In this document: one piece after another, positions 1 through 8,830 of the stretch
How the letters are laid out: each line of letters opens with the position of its first letter
Numbering within the stretch: the first letter of the stretch is position 1
From: CAVQBP01 sp963740945
GTDB taxonomy: Bacteria > Bacteroidota > Ignavibacteria > Ignavibacteriales > Ignavibacteriaceae
Direction: 5' to 3'
NCBI GenBank assembly: GCA_963740945.1
Contig: CAVUGE010000034.1
Location: forward strand, 1-64,000
Length of the DNA stretch: 64,000 nucleotides
Position numbers and translations under genes: made by a program
The notes under the pieces: model-generated
What the model was told of the DNA's origin: nothing
The model's database searches: none
The model's input: only the letters and a program-made list of their open reading frames with translations

Positions 1-58
1 AAATGATAAATTTGTAATATGAAGTTTTTTATTTCGAGGGTGACCAAAAAGTAGAGAT

Positions 59-156
59 TGTCATGCTGAACTTGATTCAGCATCTGTTTTCAGCGCAAAA
101 TTGCAAGGTTAGATTCCGGGTCAATACTGATTTACATCAGCACAGGTCCGGAATGA
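59..156. repeat. dispersed intergenic palindromic element
   Basis: A self-complementary block begins GTCATGCTGAACTTGATTC and ends GGTCCGGAATGAC. Its left part folds (CTGAA..TTCAG) and its right part carries ATTCCGG..CCGGAAT arms. Its outer ends also pair. This is the look of the GTCAT...ATGAC intergenic repeats common in many environmental genomes. It lies upstream of the permease gene. The rest of the first 324 bases is AT-rich and holds nothing else I can support except a possible TAATTTG box at 273-279. Confidence 0.6.
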
Positions 157-324
157 CACTTTTTAGTCGGCCCCAAAAACTTTTAATAATTGATTAAAAC
201 CATTTAGTTCCTTTAGGATTATTTCAATAAAAAATAAAAACATTTTTTACAGTTTACCTTATATAGCAGAATTAATTTGAGTATTTTATTATAATTGTTT
301 GAAAATAATTATTCAGAATTTTTT

Positions 325-1608
325 ATGGAAAAAACTAAACCCGCTTCAAGAAATCCCTGGTTTTGGGTCCCGTCTCTTTATTATACCGAAGGCATTCCTT
401 ATGTAATGGTGATGACAGTAACGGTTGCTTTTTATAAAAGGATGAATGTTTCAAATGCGGATATTGCGTTCTTTACAAGCCTATTATATTTTCCGTGGGT
501 GCTTAAGCCTATATGGAGTCCGACAATAGATATTTTCAAGACAAAAAGATTCTGGATAATTTTGATGCAGTCAATTGTCCTTGTAGGGTTAATTCTTGTA
601 GCTTTGACGACAACTGCCTCAAATTTTTTCCTTTATACTTTATTATTTTTCAGCTTAGTAGCACTTTCTTCTGCAACACATGATATTGCTGCAGATGGAT
701 TTTATATGCTCGGTTTAAATCAGAGTCAGCAGTCATTCTTTGTTGGAATCAGGAGCACTTTTTACAGGCTTGCCATGATTACATCCGGTTTTGTTGTAAT
801 GTTTGCCGGTTATCTGGAAAATGCTACTTCTAATATTCCCCATGCATGGCAGATGACATTTATAGGTATTACGGTGCTGTTTTTTTTCCTTTTTATTTAT
901 CATAGCTTTATTCTTCCCCATCCCGCACAGGATTTTCCAGATAAAGAGAGAGAAAAAGGATATTTAAAAGAATTCATAAAGGTTTATAAGTTATTTTTCA
1001 AGAAAAAGCAAATCAATTGGATTATAGGTTTCCTCTTGATATACAGACTTGGGGAAGCTCAGATTGTTAAAATGTCGCAGCCCTTTCTTTTTGATCCCAG
1101 AAGTGCGGGAGGATTAGGATTATCCACTAGCCAGGTAGGTTTTGCTTATTCAACTATAGGTGTGATTGCTCTTCTTGTTGGCGGCATACTCGGAGGTATT
1201 GCAGTTTCAAAAGGAGGATTAAAATCATGGATCTGGTGGATGTTTGCAGCAATTAATATCCCCCATGTATTATATATCTATTTATCTTTTTTTCAGCCTG
1301 AGAGTTTTACACTGATAACTTTATCCGTAGCAGGAGAACAATTCGGGTACGGTTTTGGATTTACTGCCTATATGCTTTACATGATTTATGTCTCCGAAGG
1401 TGATTTTAAAACTTCCCACTACGCTCTCTGTACCGGATTTATGGCACTCAGTATGATGATACCGGGAGCATTCAGCGGTATAATAGAAGAATTCTTGGGG
1501 TATAAATTCTTTTTTGTATGGGTTTTCATCAGTATGATTCCGGGTTATTTCATTATTAAAGCTTTGGATATTGACCCTGAATTTGGAAAAAAGAATGACG
1601 AAACATAA
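325..1608 (+). CDS. AmpG-like MFS permease (muropeptide uptake candidate)
   Basis: A polytopic inner-membrane protein of about 427 residues with roughly 12 hydrophobic segments. The opening WVPSLYYTEGIPYV, a charged turn after the second helix (WSPTIDIFKTKRFW) and HDIAADGFYM in helix 4 are the pattern of the AmpG/PAT branch of the major facilitator superfamily, which imports GlcNAc-anhydroMurNAc muropeptides. An in-frame TTG lies 30 bases upstream, but the ATG followed by EKTKPASRNPW fits the family start better. The stop codon overlaps the start of the next gene by one base (TAATG), so the two are translationally coupled. That partner resembles AmiE, which supports cell-wall salvage. The exact substrate is inferred. 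Confidence 0.8.
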   Translation: MEKTKPASRNPWFWVPSLYYTEGIPYVMVMTVTVAFYKRMNVSNADIAFFTSLLYFPWVLKPIWSPTIDIFKTKRFWIILMQSIVLVGLILVALTTTASNFFLYTLLFFSLVALSSATHDIAADGFYMLGLNQSQQSFFVGIRSTFYRLAMITSGFVVMFAGYLENATSNIPHAWQMTFIGITVLFFFLFIYHSFILPHPAQDFPDKEREKGYLKEFIKVYKLFFKKKQINWIIGFLLIYRLGEAQIVKMSQPFLFDPRSAGGLGLSTSQVGFAYSTIGVIALLVGGILGGIAVSKGGLKSWIWWMFAAINIPHVLYIYLSFFQPESFTLITLSVAGEQFGYGFGFTAYMLYMIYVSEGDFKTSHYALCTGFMALSMMIPGAFSGIIEEFLGYKFFFVWVFISMIPGYFIIKALDIDPEFGKKNDET

Positions 1609-2780
1609 TGAAAAAAATTAGTTTATTTACAGTTTTAATTTTTCTTATTCCATGTATCAATTATTCGCATGATGTCGGATTTAAACATGATAATACGAAT
1701 AGCTCTAATAACAAATTTGCTGCCGTTGACAGTATAATAAATGCTTCTATTTCTGATTCCGCCTTTCCCGGTGCAGTTTTATTAATACAAAAGAGCGGGA
1801 AAATTATACATGAAAAAGCTTACGGCTATTATACATATGATTCCGCATCTGGAAGTGTTTCCGTAAATACAATGTACGATTTAGCATCTTTAACCAAAGT
1901 CATAGCTACAACTACTACAGCGATGATCTGCTATGATGGAGGTTTATTCAGACTCGATGATAAAGTGGAAAAGTATCTTCCCGATTTCGGAGTAAACGGA
2001 AAAGGAAATGTCACAATCAGAAATTTATTAGTTCATGACAGCGGTTTAAGACCCGATATCCCTTCTTATAAAGCATTCGATTCCGTAAAGAATAAAGAGC
2101 AGGGTGTAATGAATGAAATTTTTAATGATACTCTTGTTTATCCTACCGGTTCAAAAATGGTTTACTCTGATTTGAATTTTATCCTGATGGGAAAAATTAT
2201 TGAAAAAGTAACAGGTAAACCACTTGATAAATTTTGTGAAGAGAATATTTTCAAACCTTTGGGAATGAATAGTACAATGTTTAACCCGCCCGATTCGTTA
2301 GTGTACAGAATTGCACCTACGGAGTATGATAATTATTGGAGACACAAGCAAATAAGAGGGACTGTACATGACGAAACTTCCCAGCTTTTAGGAGGAGTAG
2401 CCGGACATGCCGGTTTATTTTCTACTGCCGGAGATCTGGCAAAGCTTCTGCAGATGCTGCTTCAGAAAGGAATTTATCAAGGGAAAAGATATATAAAAGA
2501 ATCCACAGTTAAATTGTTTGTGAAAAAGCAATCTGATTTAAGTTCAAGAGCTTTGGGATGGGATACTAAATCTTCGCAATATTCCTCTGCAGGAAATTTA
2601 TTCAGTGATATTTCTTATGGACATACCGGGTTTACAGGTACATCAGTCTGGACAGACCCTACAAGGGATTTAATCGTGGTATTTTTAACAAACAGGGTTT
2701 ATCCAACACGGAATAATTTGAAAATAATTAAGGTTAGGCCGAAGGTTCATAATGCTGTTATTGAAGCGATAAAGTGGTAA
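1608..2780 (+). CDS. serine hydrolase, AmiE-like (beta-lactamase superfamily)
   Basis: A signal peptide (about residues 1-20) is followed by a class C-type penicillin-binding fold. The nucleophile motif is S94-L-T-K97, the second motif is Y186-S-D, and the third is H339-T-G. The stretch GVAGHAGLFST (263-273) is characteristic of the branch that includes Bacillus AmiE, an N-acetylmuramyl-L-alanine amidase of cell-wall recycling, and the hydrolase domains fused to NagZ in Bacteroidota. It overlaps the AmpG-like permease gene by one base, which suggests coupled release and uptake of muropeptides. An esterase or D-aminopeptidase role cannot be excluded from motifs alone. It is followed by a hairpin terminator shared with the convergent gene. 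Confidence 0.78.
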   Translation: MKKISLFTVLIFLIPCINYSHDVGFKHDNTNSSNNKFAAVDSIINASISDSAFPGAVLLIQKSGKIIHEKAYGYYTYDSASGSVSVNTMYDLASLTKVIATTTTAMICYDGGLFRLDDKVEKYLPDFGVNGKGNVTIRNLLVHDSGLRPDIPSYKAFDSVKNKEQGVMNEIFNDTLVYPTGSKMVYSDLNFILMGKIIEKVTGKPLDKFCEENIFKPLGMNSTMFNPPDSLVYRIAPTEYDNYWRHKQIRGTVHDETSQLLGGVAGHAGLFSTAGDLAKLLQMLLQKGIYQGKRYIKESTVKLFVKKQSDLSSRALGWDTKSSQYSSAGNLFSDISYGHTGFTGTSVWTDPTRDLIVVFLTNRVYPTRNNLKIIKVRPKVHNAVIEAIKW

Positions 2781-2846
2781 TTTCCAAATAGACAAAAAAC
2801 AAATAACAAATAAATTTCAATATTCAAATATCAAACACGTAGATTT

Positions 2847-2880
2847 AAACCTCCAAGGTTTAGGAAAACCTTGGAGGTTT
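2847..2880. terminator. bidirectional hairpin between convergent genes
   Basis: Fifteen-base arms (AAACCTCCAAGGTTT and its complement) are separated by three bases, with a T-rich flank on the + side. It lies between the convergent stops of the AmiE-like and class-A-like hydrolase genes, so it can end transcription from both. A related palindrome at 38315-38347 also contains AAACCTCC, so it may also be a dispersed repeat used as a terminator. Confidence 0.7.
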
Positions 2881-2882
2881 TG

Positions 2883-3845
2883 TTATTTGTTATTGGGTCT
2901 AGATTTCATTAGTTGATATACTTTTTCCGAAATAATTTTCATTTTAGGTGAAACAGCATCTTCTGTAACGGGAGTAAATAATGCGATAACGTATCTGACT
3001 TTACCGTCATCAACTATACCTACATCATTTGTATATATGCTCCACCAGCCTGTTTTGTGATAATACATAACATTTTTCGGCAGGCCTGCAGAAAGTTTGG
3101 ACACATCTAATTGTCTCCCCAGCAATGATTTCATCTGCATACTTACCCACGGATTAACCAATTCATTATTATATATTTTATACATAAAATCTGCAGCATG
3201 AAGTGCGCAGGTCTCTGTTCCTCTTACGGTATCATAACCAGGGTCTTCGTATTGCCGTTTCAAAAACTTCCTCGTAACTTCACTCCCGTGCCATCCGAAA
3301 TCATCTATCATTTTATTTATTTCAGGGCGTGTAGCTTTATCAATTAAACAATTTGCTGCGGAATTATCGCTCCGGGTTATCATCAAATCTAAGAGATAAT
3401 TAATTGTGACAGTATCTCCATCTTTTAATAAAGGCCGCGGATCGTTATCTAACTGTTTGGATTTATCCGCATCATTTGGTGATTTAACAACAAATTCATC
3501 GTATAACGAAAACTTACCTTCACTAATTTGTTTTAGAATAGAGGCAGCTACATACATTTTATAAACGCTGGCAGGATAAATAAAATTATCAAAATTTACT
3601 CCTCCGAGCCTGGCAGGGTTTGAGTTCAAATCTATAACGGCAAAAGATATTGTCTCGATTCCGTCTTCTCCTGCATCATACTTCCCGTCAAGCCCTACAC
3701 TTTTCACGATCGATAAAAGAGAATCGGAAAGAGAATTGTCGATTTGATAGTAATCAGGCACTTTCACTCCTGTTAATTTGTCATTTGTTTTTTGCGGATA
3801 AATTAAAATTGATAAAAAAAATAAAGCGATGATTAAGATTTTCAT
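2883..3845 (-). CDS. class A-type serine hydrolase / beta-lactamase2 family protein
   Basis: A 320-residue exported protein with a signal peptide at about 1-17. The three signature motifs of class A beta-lactamases and low-molecular-mass PBPs are present in order: S93-V-Y-K96, S159-D-N161 and K264-T-G266. I do not see the Glu166-type omega-loop motif (E..LN) between the second and third motifs; that region reads EVTRKFLKRQYEDPGYD. This favours a D,D-peptidase-like or unknown hydrolase over an efficient beta-lactamase. It is convergent with the AmiE-like gene and lies among other cell-wall genes. The start after the AT-rich leader gives a good signal peptide. Confidence 0.78.
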   Translation of the reverse strand: MKILIIALFFLSILIYPQKTNDKLTGVKVPDYYQIDNSLSDSLLSIVKSVGLDGKYDAGEDGIETISFAVIDLNSNPARLGGVNFDNFIYPASVYKMYVAASILKQISEGKFSLYDEFVVKSPNDADKSKQLDNDPRPLLKDGDTVTINYLLDLMITRSDNSAANCLIDKATRPEINKMIDDFGWHGSEVTRKFLKRQYEDPGYDTVRGTETCALHAADFMYKIYNNELVNPWVSMQMKSLLGRQLDVSKLSAGLPKNVMYYHKTGWWSIYTNDVGIVDDGKVRYVIALFTPVTEDAVSPKMKIISEKVYQLMKSRPNNK

Positions 3846-3882
3846 TTAATAATCCCTTTTAAGCTCAATAATTATTTATTTC

Positions 3883-4325
3883 ACCCCTTCGGGGTTAGAA
3901 CATTAGAATTAATTTATGTTATCTACAATAATATCACACCTTCGGTGTTCAAAAAATTCTTTAGAGTTAGAACATTCCTGCTATTTTATGTTATCTACAA
4001 TAATATCACACCCATGGTGTTCAAAAAATTCTTTAGAGTTAGAGCATTCCTGCTATTTTATGTTATCTACAATAATATCACACCCATGGTGTTCAAAAAA
4101 TTCTTTAGAGTTAGAACATTCCTGCTATTTTATGTTATCTACAATAATATCACACCCATGGTGTTCAAAAAATTCTTTAGAGTTAGAGCATTCCTGCTAT
4201 TTTATGTTATCTACAATAATGTCGCACCTTCGGTGTTCAAAAAATTCTTTGGAGTTAGAACATTACTGCTATTTTATTTTATCTATTATAATATCACACC
4301 TTCGGTGTTCAAAAATTCTTTTAAT
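3883..4325. repeat. 72-bp tandem array of CACC/GGTG hairpins
   Basis: After a single ACCCC-TTC-GGGGT hairpin at 3883-3895, about six copies of a 72-bp unit start at 3916, 3988, 4060, 4132, 4204 and (degenerate) 4276. Each holds a core TCTACAATAATATCACA, a small hairpin with CACC/GGTG stem, then a spacer ending CTATTTTATGTTA. The stem is constant while the loop is TTC in the outer copies and CAT in copies two to four. Because 72 is a multiple of three, long open frames run through the array, but they only echo the repeat. There are no unique spacers, so this is not a CRISPR. The remaining ~55 bases up to the next stop codon show nothing else. Confidence 0.9.
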
Positions 4326-4380
4326 AGCGACTCTTCTATTCTATTTTTCAATTATTCTTAAAGTTCAAACCATAGAAACT

Positions 4381-5580
4381 TTATTTCTTCTCGTTATAAA
4401 ACTTATTATTTGAAATTGTGGTTACTCCGTTTGAACCTACAGAGTTTAATACTCTCCTGGCACAAACAAAAGAATCATCCCTATAGGCGCTGTAATTGGG
4501 TTTATCTTTAGAAAAACTATCGATTCTGATTCTTCCGGCAGCATTGATAAAATCGCCGTCTCCTAGATAAATTGCTACATGAGTAATTTTTTGTTTTGTA
4601 GTGTCAGTATTTTTCTTGCCAAAAAAGAGAAGGTCTCCGGGTTGAAGGTTCTCCAATTTATCCTTAGTATCAATAGGATTCCCAATATTAACCTGTTGAG
4701 AAGCATCTCGCGGCAGAATAACTCCGTTAAGAAAAAAAACGGTTTTAGTAAAGCCGCTGCAGTCCATTCCCTTTACGGAAGTCCCGCCCCACAGGTAAGG
4801 AATACCCATAAAAGTTTTTGCAGTTTTTATAATATTTTCTATCGTAGGATTTCTTTCATCGAGCCATTCATCAAAATGTTTACATTCATCTGCTTTTATG
4901 TAAGCTGTTCTTCCATCAGGATAATTTACTTTGCAGAAACCATTTTCTTCCCCCGAATATTTAAGTATATCCCCGATGACTATATCGGAAACTCTCTGGG
5001 AATTTTCATCAGGCATTGTATAAGCAAAGCCGAAATCTTTAGTATAAATAACTTTATCCGATCTGTTCCATCCGGTCAAACTACCATAATCGACTCTATA
5101 AACCCCATCATTTTCAGTCCATGAAATATATTTATCAGGAGTCTGAACTAAATACCAGCCTTTTTTTCTTTTCAAAACTTTAACAGGTGTACCAAGTAAT
5201 GCCTGCGAAGCCATTTCAGCCTGGTTCTCAGGATTAGTCCGGAGATTAGCAACGGAAAGATCCACTATTCCGTATATTTTACTTTCGAGTTCCTTTTCGG
5301 GTAAAGTTTCAATCTGATCGGTTATATTTAAATTATTCAGCTTTTGAAGGAGCTCTTCTTTGACATTAGGAAGATTTGTCTCACCTTCAAGAATATAACT
5401 ATTATTTTTCTTCTCCACATTTACTTTAAAGAGAGCTGTTCGTGCATCCGGTGCATATTTATTTTCCAGCTCTTTAATAACGTTTTGTATCTTATCCATA
5501 TCATTTCTTCCCTGTGCAAACAAGTTGATTGTAAATAAAATAAGAAAGATTAAAAAAAATAATTTTAATTGTTTTTTCAT
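4381..5580 (-). CDS. NlpC/P60 cell-wall peptidase with SH3-like N-domains (YkfC-type)
   Basis: A 399-residue exported protein. The signal peptide (MKKQLKLFFLIFLILF...) fixes the start at 5580; the open frame continues upstream only through a hexamer repeat that would encode Leu/Asn strings. Residues ~100-235 look like two bacterial SH3-type domains and ~247-385 form the NlpC/P60 domain, with catalytic C274 in MDCSGFT, H334 in THVAIYLG, and a polar third residue that is N346 rather than the more usual His. The layout matches YkfC, which cleaves gamma-D-Glu-diaminopimelate in L-Ala-D-Glu-containing stem peptides. The window also has a dipeptide epimerase, its usual pathway partner. It lies downstream of the transglutaminase-like gene on the same strand, separated by 124 bases of hexamer repeat. 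Confidence 0.85.
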   Translation of the reverse strand: MKKQLKLFFLIFLILFTINLFAQGRNDMDKIQNVIKELENKYAPDARTALFKVNVEKKNNSYILEGETNLPNVKEELLQKLNNLNITDQIETLPEKELESKIYGIVDLSVANLRTNPENQAEMASQALLGTPVKVLKRKKGWYLVQTPDKYISWTENDGVYRVDYGSLTGWNRSDKVIYTKDFGFAYTMPDENSQRVSDIVIGDILKYSGEENGFCKVNYPDGRTAYIKADECKHFDEWLDERNPTIENIIKTAKTFMGIPYLWGGTSVKGMDCSGFTKTVFFLNGVILPRDASQQVNIGNPIDTKDKLENLQPGDLLFFGKKNTDTTKQKITHVAIYLGDGDFINAAGRIRIDSFSKDKPNYSAYRDDSFVCARRVLNSVGSNGVTTISNNKFYNEKK

Positions 5581-5584
5581 AGTA

Positions 5585-5694
5585 AAGTTTAAGTTTAAGT
5601 TCAAGAGCAAGTTCAAGATCAAGTTCAAGTTCAAGAGCAAGTTCAAGAGCAAGTTCAAGTTCAAGTTCAAGTTCAAGAGCAAGTTCAAGTTCAA
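5585..5694. repeat. hexamer array (CAAGTT / CAAGAG)
   Basis: About eighteen consecutive six-base units, mostly CAAGTT mixed with CAAGAG, fill the gap between the transglutaminase-like stop and the NlpC/P60 start. The same units on the same strand recur at 29221-29274 and 31898-31968. Copy-number change here would alter the leader of the peptidase gene but not its protein. Confidence 0.9.
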
Positions 5695-5704
5695 CTTTGC
5701 TAAA

Positions 5705-7147
5705 TTATTTGTAATCAACTTTCATATCGTAATCCCATTTATCAAAATAAAGATTCCCTCCGCGCCATTCCAGTTCGCCTCTCTGGAAATCAACGGTTTC
5801 ACTTCTCGGGAAAATTTTTGCGGGATATAATGGTTTGGAGAAATCATCATTAACTATAAAATGATGTGCATCAATTCCTCCGAAGTAAAAATATTGCTCT
5901 TCTTTGTTATTAAAATTCTGCATTCCGAAATCGGGATCGACAGGCACCCATCCATAGCCCTCAAAATAAATTTCCGTCCAATCATGTAGATTTACAGAGC
6001 CGGGATGAAGCATCCAGCCGCTCTGCCATTTTGCAGGTATTCCGTTATATCTACAGAGGGTTATATACAGCATTGATTTTATTCCGCAGTCACCATAACC
6101 TTTTAATGCACAGTATTGGGAGATATCTTCAATAGTTGAATATTCTCTGGCACCAGCCCATGGAACACTTTTACTTATCCATTCGAAGATCTTTTTAGCT
6201 TTTGAATAAGGATCCTTTTCCTCTCCGACTATTTTAGAGGAAAGCTCTCTAATTTCCTTTGTAAAAACGATATGCGGCTTTCTTTCGGAAGTAAATGTTT
6301 TATATAATTTACTTTCCTTATCGTAAGGCAGAATTTTATCATGGTTTAACTTGAAAAGCTGTGAATAATTAGTTGCTTCAAGAACCATGTTAAATACTGT
6401 AGGCTCATCTTTGTGTGCTGTTTTTTCAAAATAAATAGTTCTCTGAAGGTTATCATTATCTGCAATAGTATATTCTTTACTATTAACCGACAGCAGTTTA
6501 ATATCAGTTTGTCTTTCATGCCCTTCTCTGGGGAATGGGAGCCAGCAGCGGATAACCTCACCGTCAGGCACTGCATTTGGTTTTAAGGTAATAGTATAAT
6601 CAAGTTTATGAACAACTTTTTTTACAAGACTTTTATTTAATTCCTTTGATTCCTTAACAGCTTCAGGAATATATTCCAAGAGATATTTATTAAGTTCACT
6701 TAACGAAACTCCGTCAACTTTTTCTTTTTGTTTTTTTGCTTCTTTATTCACCCTGAAGAGATTTGCAGCGGCACGGTTAAAATAAAATTTCTTTCCGTCA
6801 ATGATTTTATATTCAAGAGAACCATCCTTTTCCCATTTCTCCAGCATTTTCTCATCTGCATCCGGATAATATTTCCTAATGAATTCCAGAACATCAGCTC
6901 CTGATTTTTGAAAATCCAGCCTTATTCTATTCATTCTGTCTTTCTGGAAATCAAGTTCATATTTTTCTTCCGGTGTAAGATTATTTTTATTCATTATTTC
7001 ATCAATCATTGATGATGCCTTTGAAAAATTACCGGCTTCAATTTCTTTATTTAACTGCTGTTCTAAATTTGATGAACCGTTTGATTTTGTCTGGGAGAGT
7101 ATTACCGCACCCGAAAAGAGTAAAAACATAATTAGAATTTTATTCAT
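5705..7147 (-). CDS. secreted transglutaminase-like (papain-fold) protein
   Basis: A 480-residue protein with a signal peptide (about 1-19). Residues ~25-140 are charged and helical, possibly coiled coil. The C-terminal half is a transglutaminase-like core with the triad C354 (YGDCGIKS), H388 (NLHDWTE) and D404 (WVPVDPDFG). Bacterial members act as cysteine peptidases or scaffolds and are often found near cell-wall or peptide-processing genes. It leads a two-gene minus-strand unit with the NlpC/P60 peptidase, so a role in peptide turnover is plausible. The substrate is unknown. Confidence 0.8.
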   Translation of the reverse strand: MNKILIMFLLFSGAVILSQTKSNGSSNLEQQLNKEIEAGNFSKASSMIDEIMNKNNLTPEEKYELDFQKDRMNRIRLDFQKSGADVLEFIRKYYPDADEKMLEKWEKDGSLEYKIIDGKKFYFNRAAANLFRVNKEAKKQKEKVDGVSLSELNKYLLEYIPEAVKESKELNKSLVKKVVHKLDYTITLKPNAVPDGEVIRCWLPFPREGHERQTDIKLLSVNSKEYTIADNDNLQRTIYFEKTAHKDEPTVFNMVLEATNYSQLFKLNHDKILPYDKESKLYKTFTSERKPHIVFTKEIRELSSKIVGEEKDPYSKAKKIFEWISKSVPWAGAREYSTIEDISQYCALKGYGDCGIKSMLYITLCRYNGIPAKWQSGWMLHPGSVNLHDWTEIYFEGYGWVPVDPDFGMQNFNNKEEQYFYFGGIDAHHFIVNDDFSKPLYPAKIFPRSETVDFQRGELEWRGGNLYFDKWDYDMKVDYK

Positions 7148-7301
7148 TTTAGTATTGGAATTATATAAAATAACAGATTATATTAAAATAGAAAATATTT
7201 ATGAATTCTTCTTTAGATAAATTTATCCTAATCGGAATTATCCAAAATAATTTCATGAAAGAAAGGTTGTTGAAAAGATTAAATTTTTGGTTTAACAAGA
7301 A

Positions 7302-7338
7302 ACCCCTCCCTAACCCTCCCCTTTAGTAAAGGGGAGGG
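7302..7338. repeat. C-rich dispersed palindrome
   Basis: A CCCCTCCC segment is followed by a hairpin with 11-base arms (CCCTCCCCTTT and complement) and a three-base loop. It shares its architecture with the element translated inside the phosphatase gene at 10728-10769 and with the split halves at 57800 and 58302. It lies upstream of the DUF5009 gene. Confidence 0.7.
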
Positions 7339-7350
7339 AATCTGCAATTA

Positions 7351-7366
7351 AAAGATGTCATCTTTA
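7351..7366. repeat. solo copy of the AAAGATGTCATCTTTA palindrome
   Basis: A near-perfect 16-base inverted repeat, AAAGATGTCATCTTTA, lies 30 bases before the DUF5009 start codon. The same sequence forms both ends of the two MITE-like elements at 46921-47018 and 48771-48864, so this may be a solo end or an operator-like site. Confidence 0.55.
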
Positions 7367-7395
7367 GTGCGTAAATCAATTAATAAGGAGAAAAG

Positions 7396-8583
7396 ATGCC
7401 GGAAACATTAGAGAATATAGTTGAAGAGAAATCATCAAGAATACCGCCTGCTAAAACCAGCGGCAGACTTCTTTCACTCGATGTTTTCAGAGGCATTACA
7501 ATTGCGGGAATGGTTCTTGTGAATAACCCCGGTACATGGAGTGCTGTTTATCCCCCCCTTGATCATGCAGAATGGAATGGTTGTACCCCTACAGATGCAA
7601 TATTCCCATTTTTCCTCTTTATAGTCGGCGTCGCAATTCCTTTTGCTCTCGGAAAAAGGATGGAGAAGGGGGAAGATCATTCAAAAATTATTCTACAGAT
7701 AATCAGAAGAAGTATAACACTATATTTGCTGGGATTTATCCTGGCTATTTCACCATTTGGATTATTTGGGCATCATTTGGACTTTGCAACGGTCAGAATT
7801 CCGGGTGTTCTGCAAAGAATTTCTGTTGTTTATTTAATAGCTGCAATATTATTTCTTAAAACAAATTATAAAGCGCAGATTTATATCGGTGCTGCTCTGC
7901 TTATCATTTATGCAATTCTAATGAACTTAGTACCTGTCCCCGGTGTTGGACATCCAAGCCTTGAACCTGCCACAAATCTCGGAGCCTGGCTGGATAGGAC
8001 TGTACTGGGTAATCATTTATGGTCTCAGTCTAAAGTCTGGGATCCAGAAGGAATTTTAAGTACTATGCCTGCAATTGTAACAGCTATAATGGGAATGATT
8101 ACAGGCTGGTGGCTTAGGCGGGAGGATAAAGACAAAACTACTAAAACTGTCTGGTTGTTTGTATTGGGGAGTATTTGTCTGACTTTAGGCTATATCTGGA
8201 ATGGATGGTTTCCAATCAATAAAAATTTGTGGACAAGCTCTTATGTTCTTTACACCGGCGGCCTTGCTCTTTTATTCCTTGGATGCTGTTACTGGTTCAT
8301 TGATGTTAAAAATTACAGGTGGTGGATAAAGCCTTTCCAGGTTTACGGTCTCAATGCAATTACAGTATTCTTCCTTTCAGGTTTTGTTGGAAGATTGCTG
8401 TATACAATTAAAGTATCTTACGGAACCGAGCAAGTAGGTCTTGGAACTTATCTTTTCAGAAGTTTATTTTTACCATTGTTCAGCCCTATTAATGCATCAC
8501 TAGCATGGGCAATCTGCTATGTTTTAGTTTGGCTGGGGTTGATGTGGATATTATATGCAAGGAAGATATTTATAAAAGTATAG
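7396..8583 (+). CDS. DUF5009 / HGSNAT-like multispanning acyltransferase
   Basis: A 395-residue membrane protein with about ten to eleven hydrophobic segments. The first segment, LSLDVFRGITIAGMVLVNN, then HAEWNGCTPTDAIFPFFLF and LQRISVVYLIA are the hallmark of the family that includes eukaryotic heparan-alpha-glucosaminide N-acetyltransferase and bacterial DUF5009 proteins. Members are thought to move acetyl groups across a membrane to sugar amines. Close bacterial homologues often sit in glycan-degradation or cell-wall loci, which fits here. An AAGGAG ribosome-binding site precedes the ATG. The gene stands alone, with hairpins on both sides. Confidence 0.85.
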   Translation: MPETLENIVEEKSSRIPPAKTSGRLLSLDVFRGITIAGMVLVNNPGTWSAVYPPLDHAEWNGCTPTDAIFPFFLFIVGVAIPFALGKRMEKGEDHSKIILQIIRRSITLYLLGFILAISPFGLFGHHLDFATVRIPGVLQRISVVYLIAAILFLKTNYKAQIYIGAALLIIYAILMNLVPVPGVGHPSLEPATNLGAWLDRTVLGNHLWSQSKVWDPEGILSTMPAIVTAIMGMITGWWLRREDKDKTTKTVWLFVLGSICLTLGYIWNGWFPINKNLWTSSYVLYTGGLALLFLGCCYWFIDVKNYRWWIKPFQVYGLNAITVFFLSGFVGRLLYTIKVSYGTEQVGLGTYLFRSLFLPLFSPINASLAWAICYVLVWLGLMWILYARKIFIKV

Positions 8584-8619
8584 ATAGATAGATTGATTGC
8601 AAAATTGCAAGATTACAAA

Positions 8620-8648
8620 ATTACAAGATTGTTTTAAAATCTTGTAAT
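8620..8648. repeat. AT-rich inverted repeat after DUF5009 gene
   Basis: Eleven-base arms ATTACAAGATT and complement with a seven-base loop. It may contribute to transcript ending together with the GC-richer hairpin directly downstream. Confidence 0.45.
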
Positions 8649-8657
8649 GTTAATAAC

Positions 8658-8682
8658 AAGTGAGGTGAACCTCACTTTCTTT
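8658..8682 (+). terminator. probable Rho-independent terminator of DUF5009 gene
   Basis: Nine-base arms AAGTGAGGT and ACCTCACTT with a two-base loop are followed by TCTTT, about 75 bases after the stop codon. No other promoter or gene intervenes before the repeat array. Confidence 0.55.
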
Positions 8683-8735
8683 AAGACTCGAGATCCGCTC
8701 CTATTTTATATATACAATAATGAGTCATTTATTTC

Positions 8736-8830
8736 ACCCCTATCGGGGTTTTGGTATTATTGCTATTTTATATTTTCTACAATAATATCACACCTTCGGT
8801 GTTCAAAATATTTCACAGCTATGGTGTTTA
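8736..8830. repeat. REP-type hairpins preceding the 58-bp array
   Basis: An ACCCCTATCGGGGT hairpin (8736-8749) is followed by the core TCTACAATAATATCACACC with an ACACC-TTC-GGTGT hairpin (8790-8802) and a degenerate CACAGCTATGGTG copy. These match the units of the 72-bp array at 3916-4325 and lead straight into a different array. Confidence 0.75.

Noticed and set aside
3916..4413. Open frames of 138 and 165 codons through the 72-bp array
   Set aside because: They exist only because the repeat length is a multiple of three; the peptides just repeat the unit, two frames are open at once, and no ribosome-binding site is present.
5581..5718. Longer N-terminus for the NlpC/P60 protein
   Set aside because: The extension would be Leu/Asn strings from the hexamer array and would bury the signal peptide that starts at 5580.
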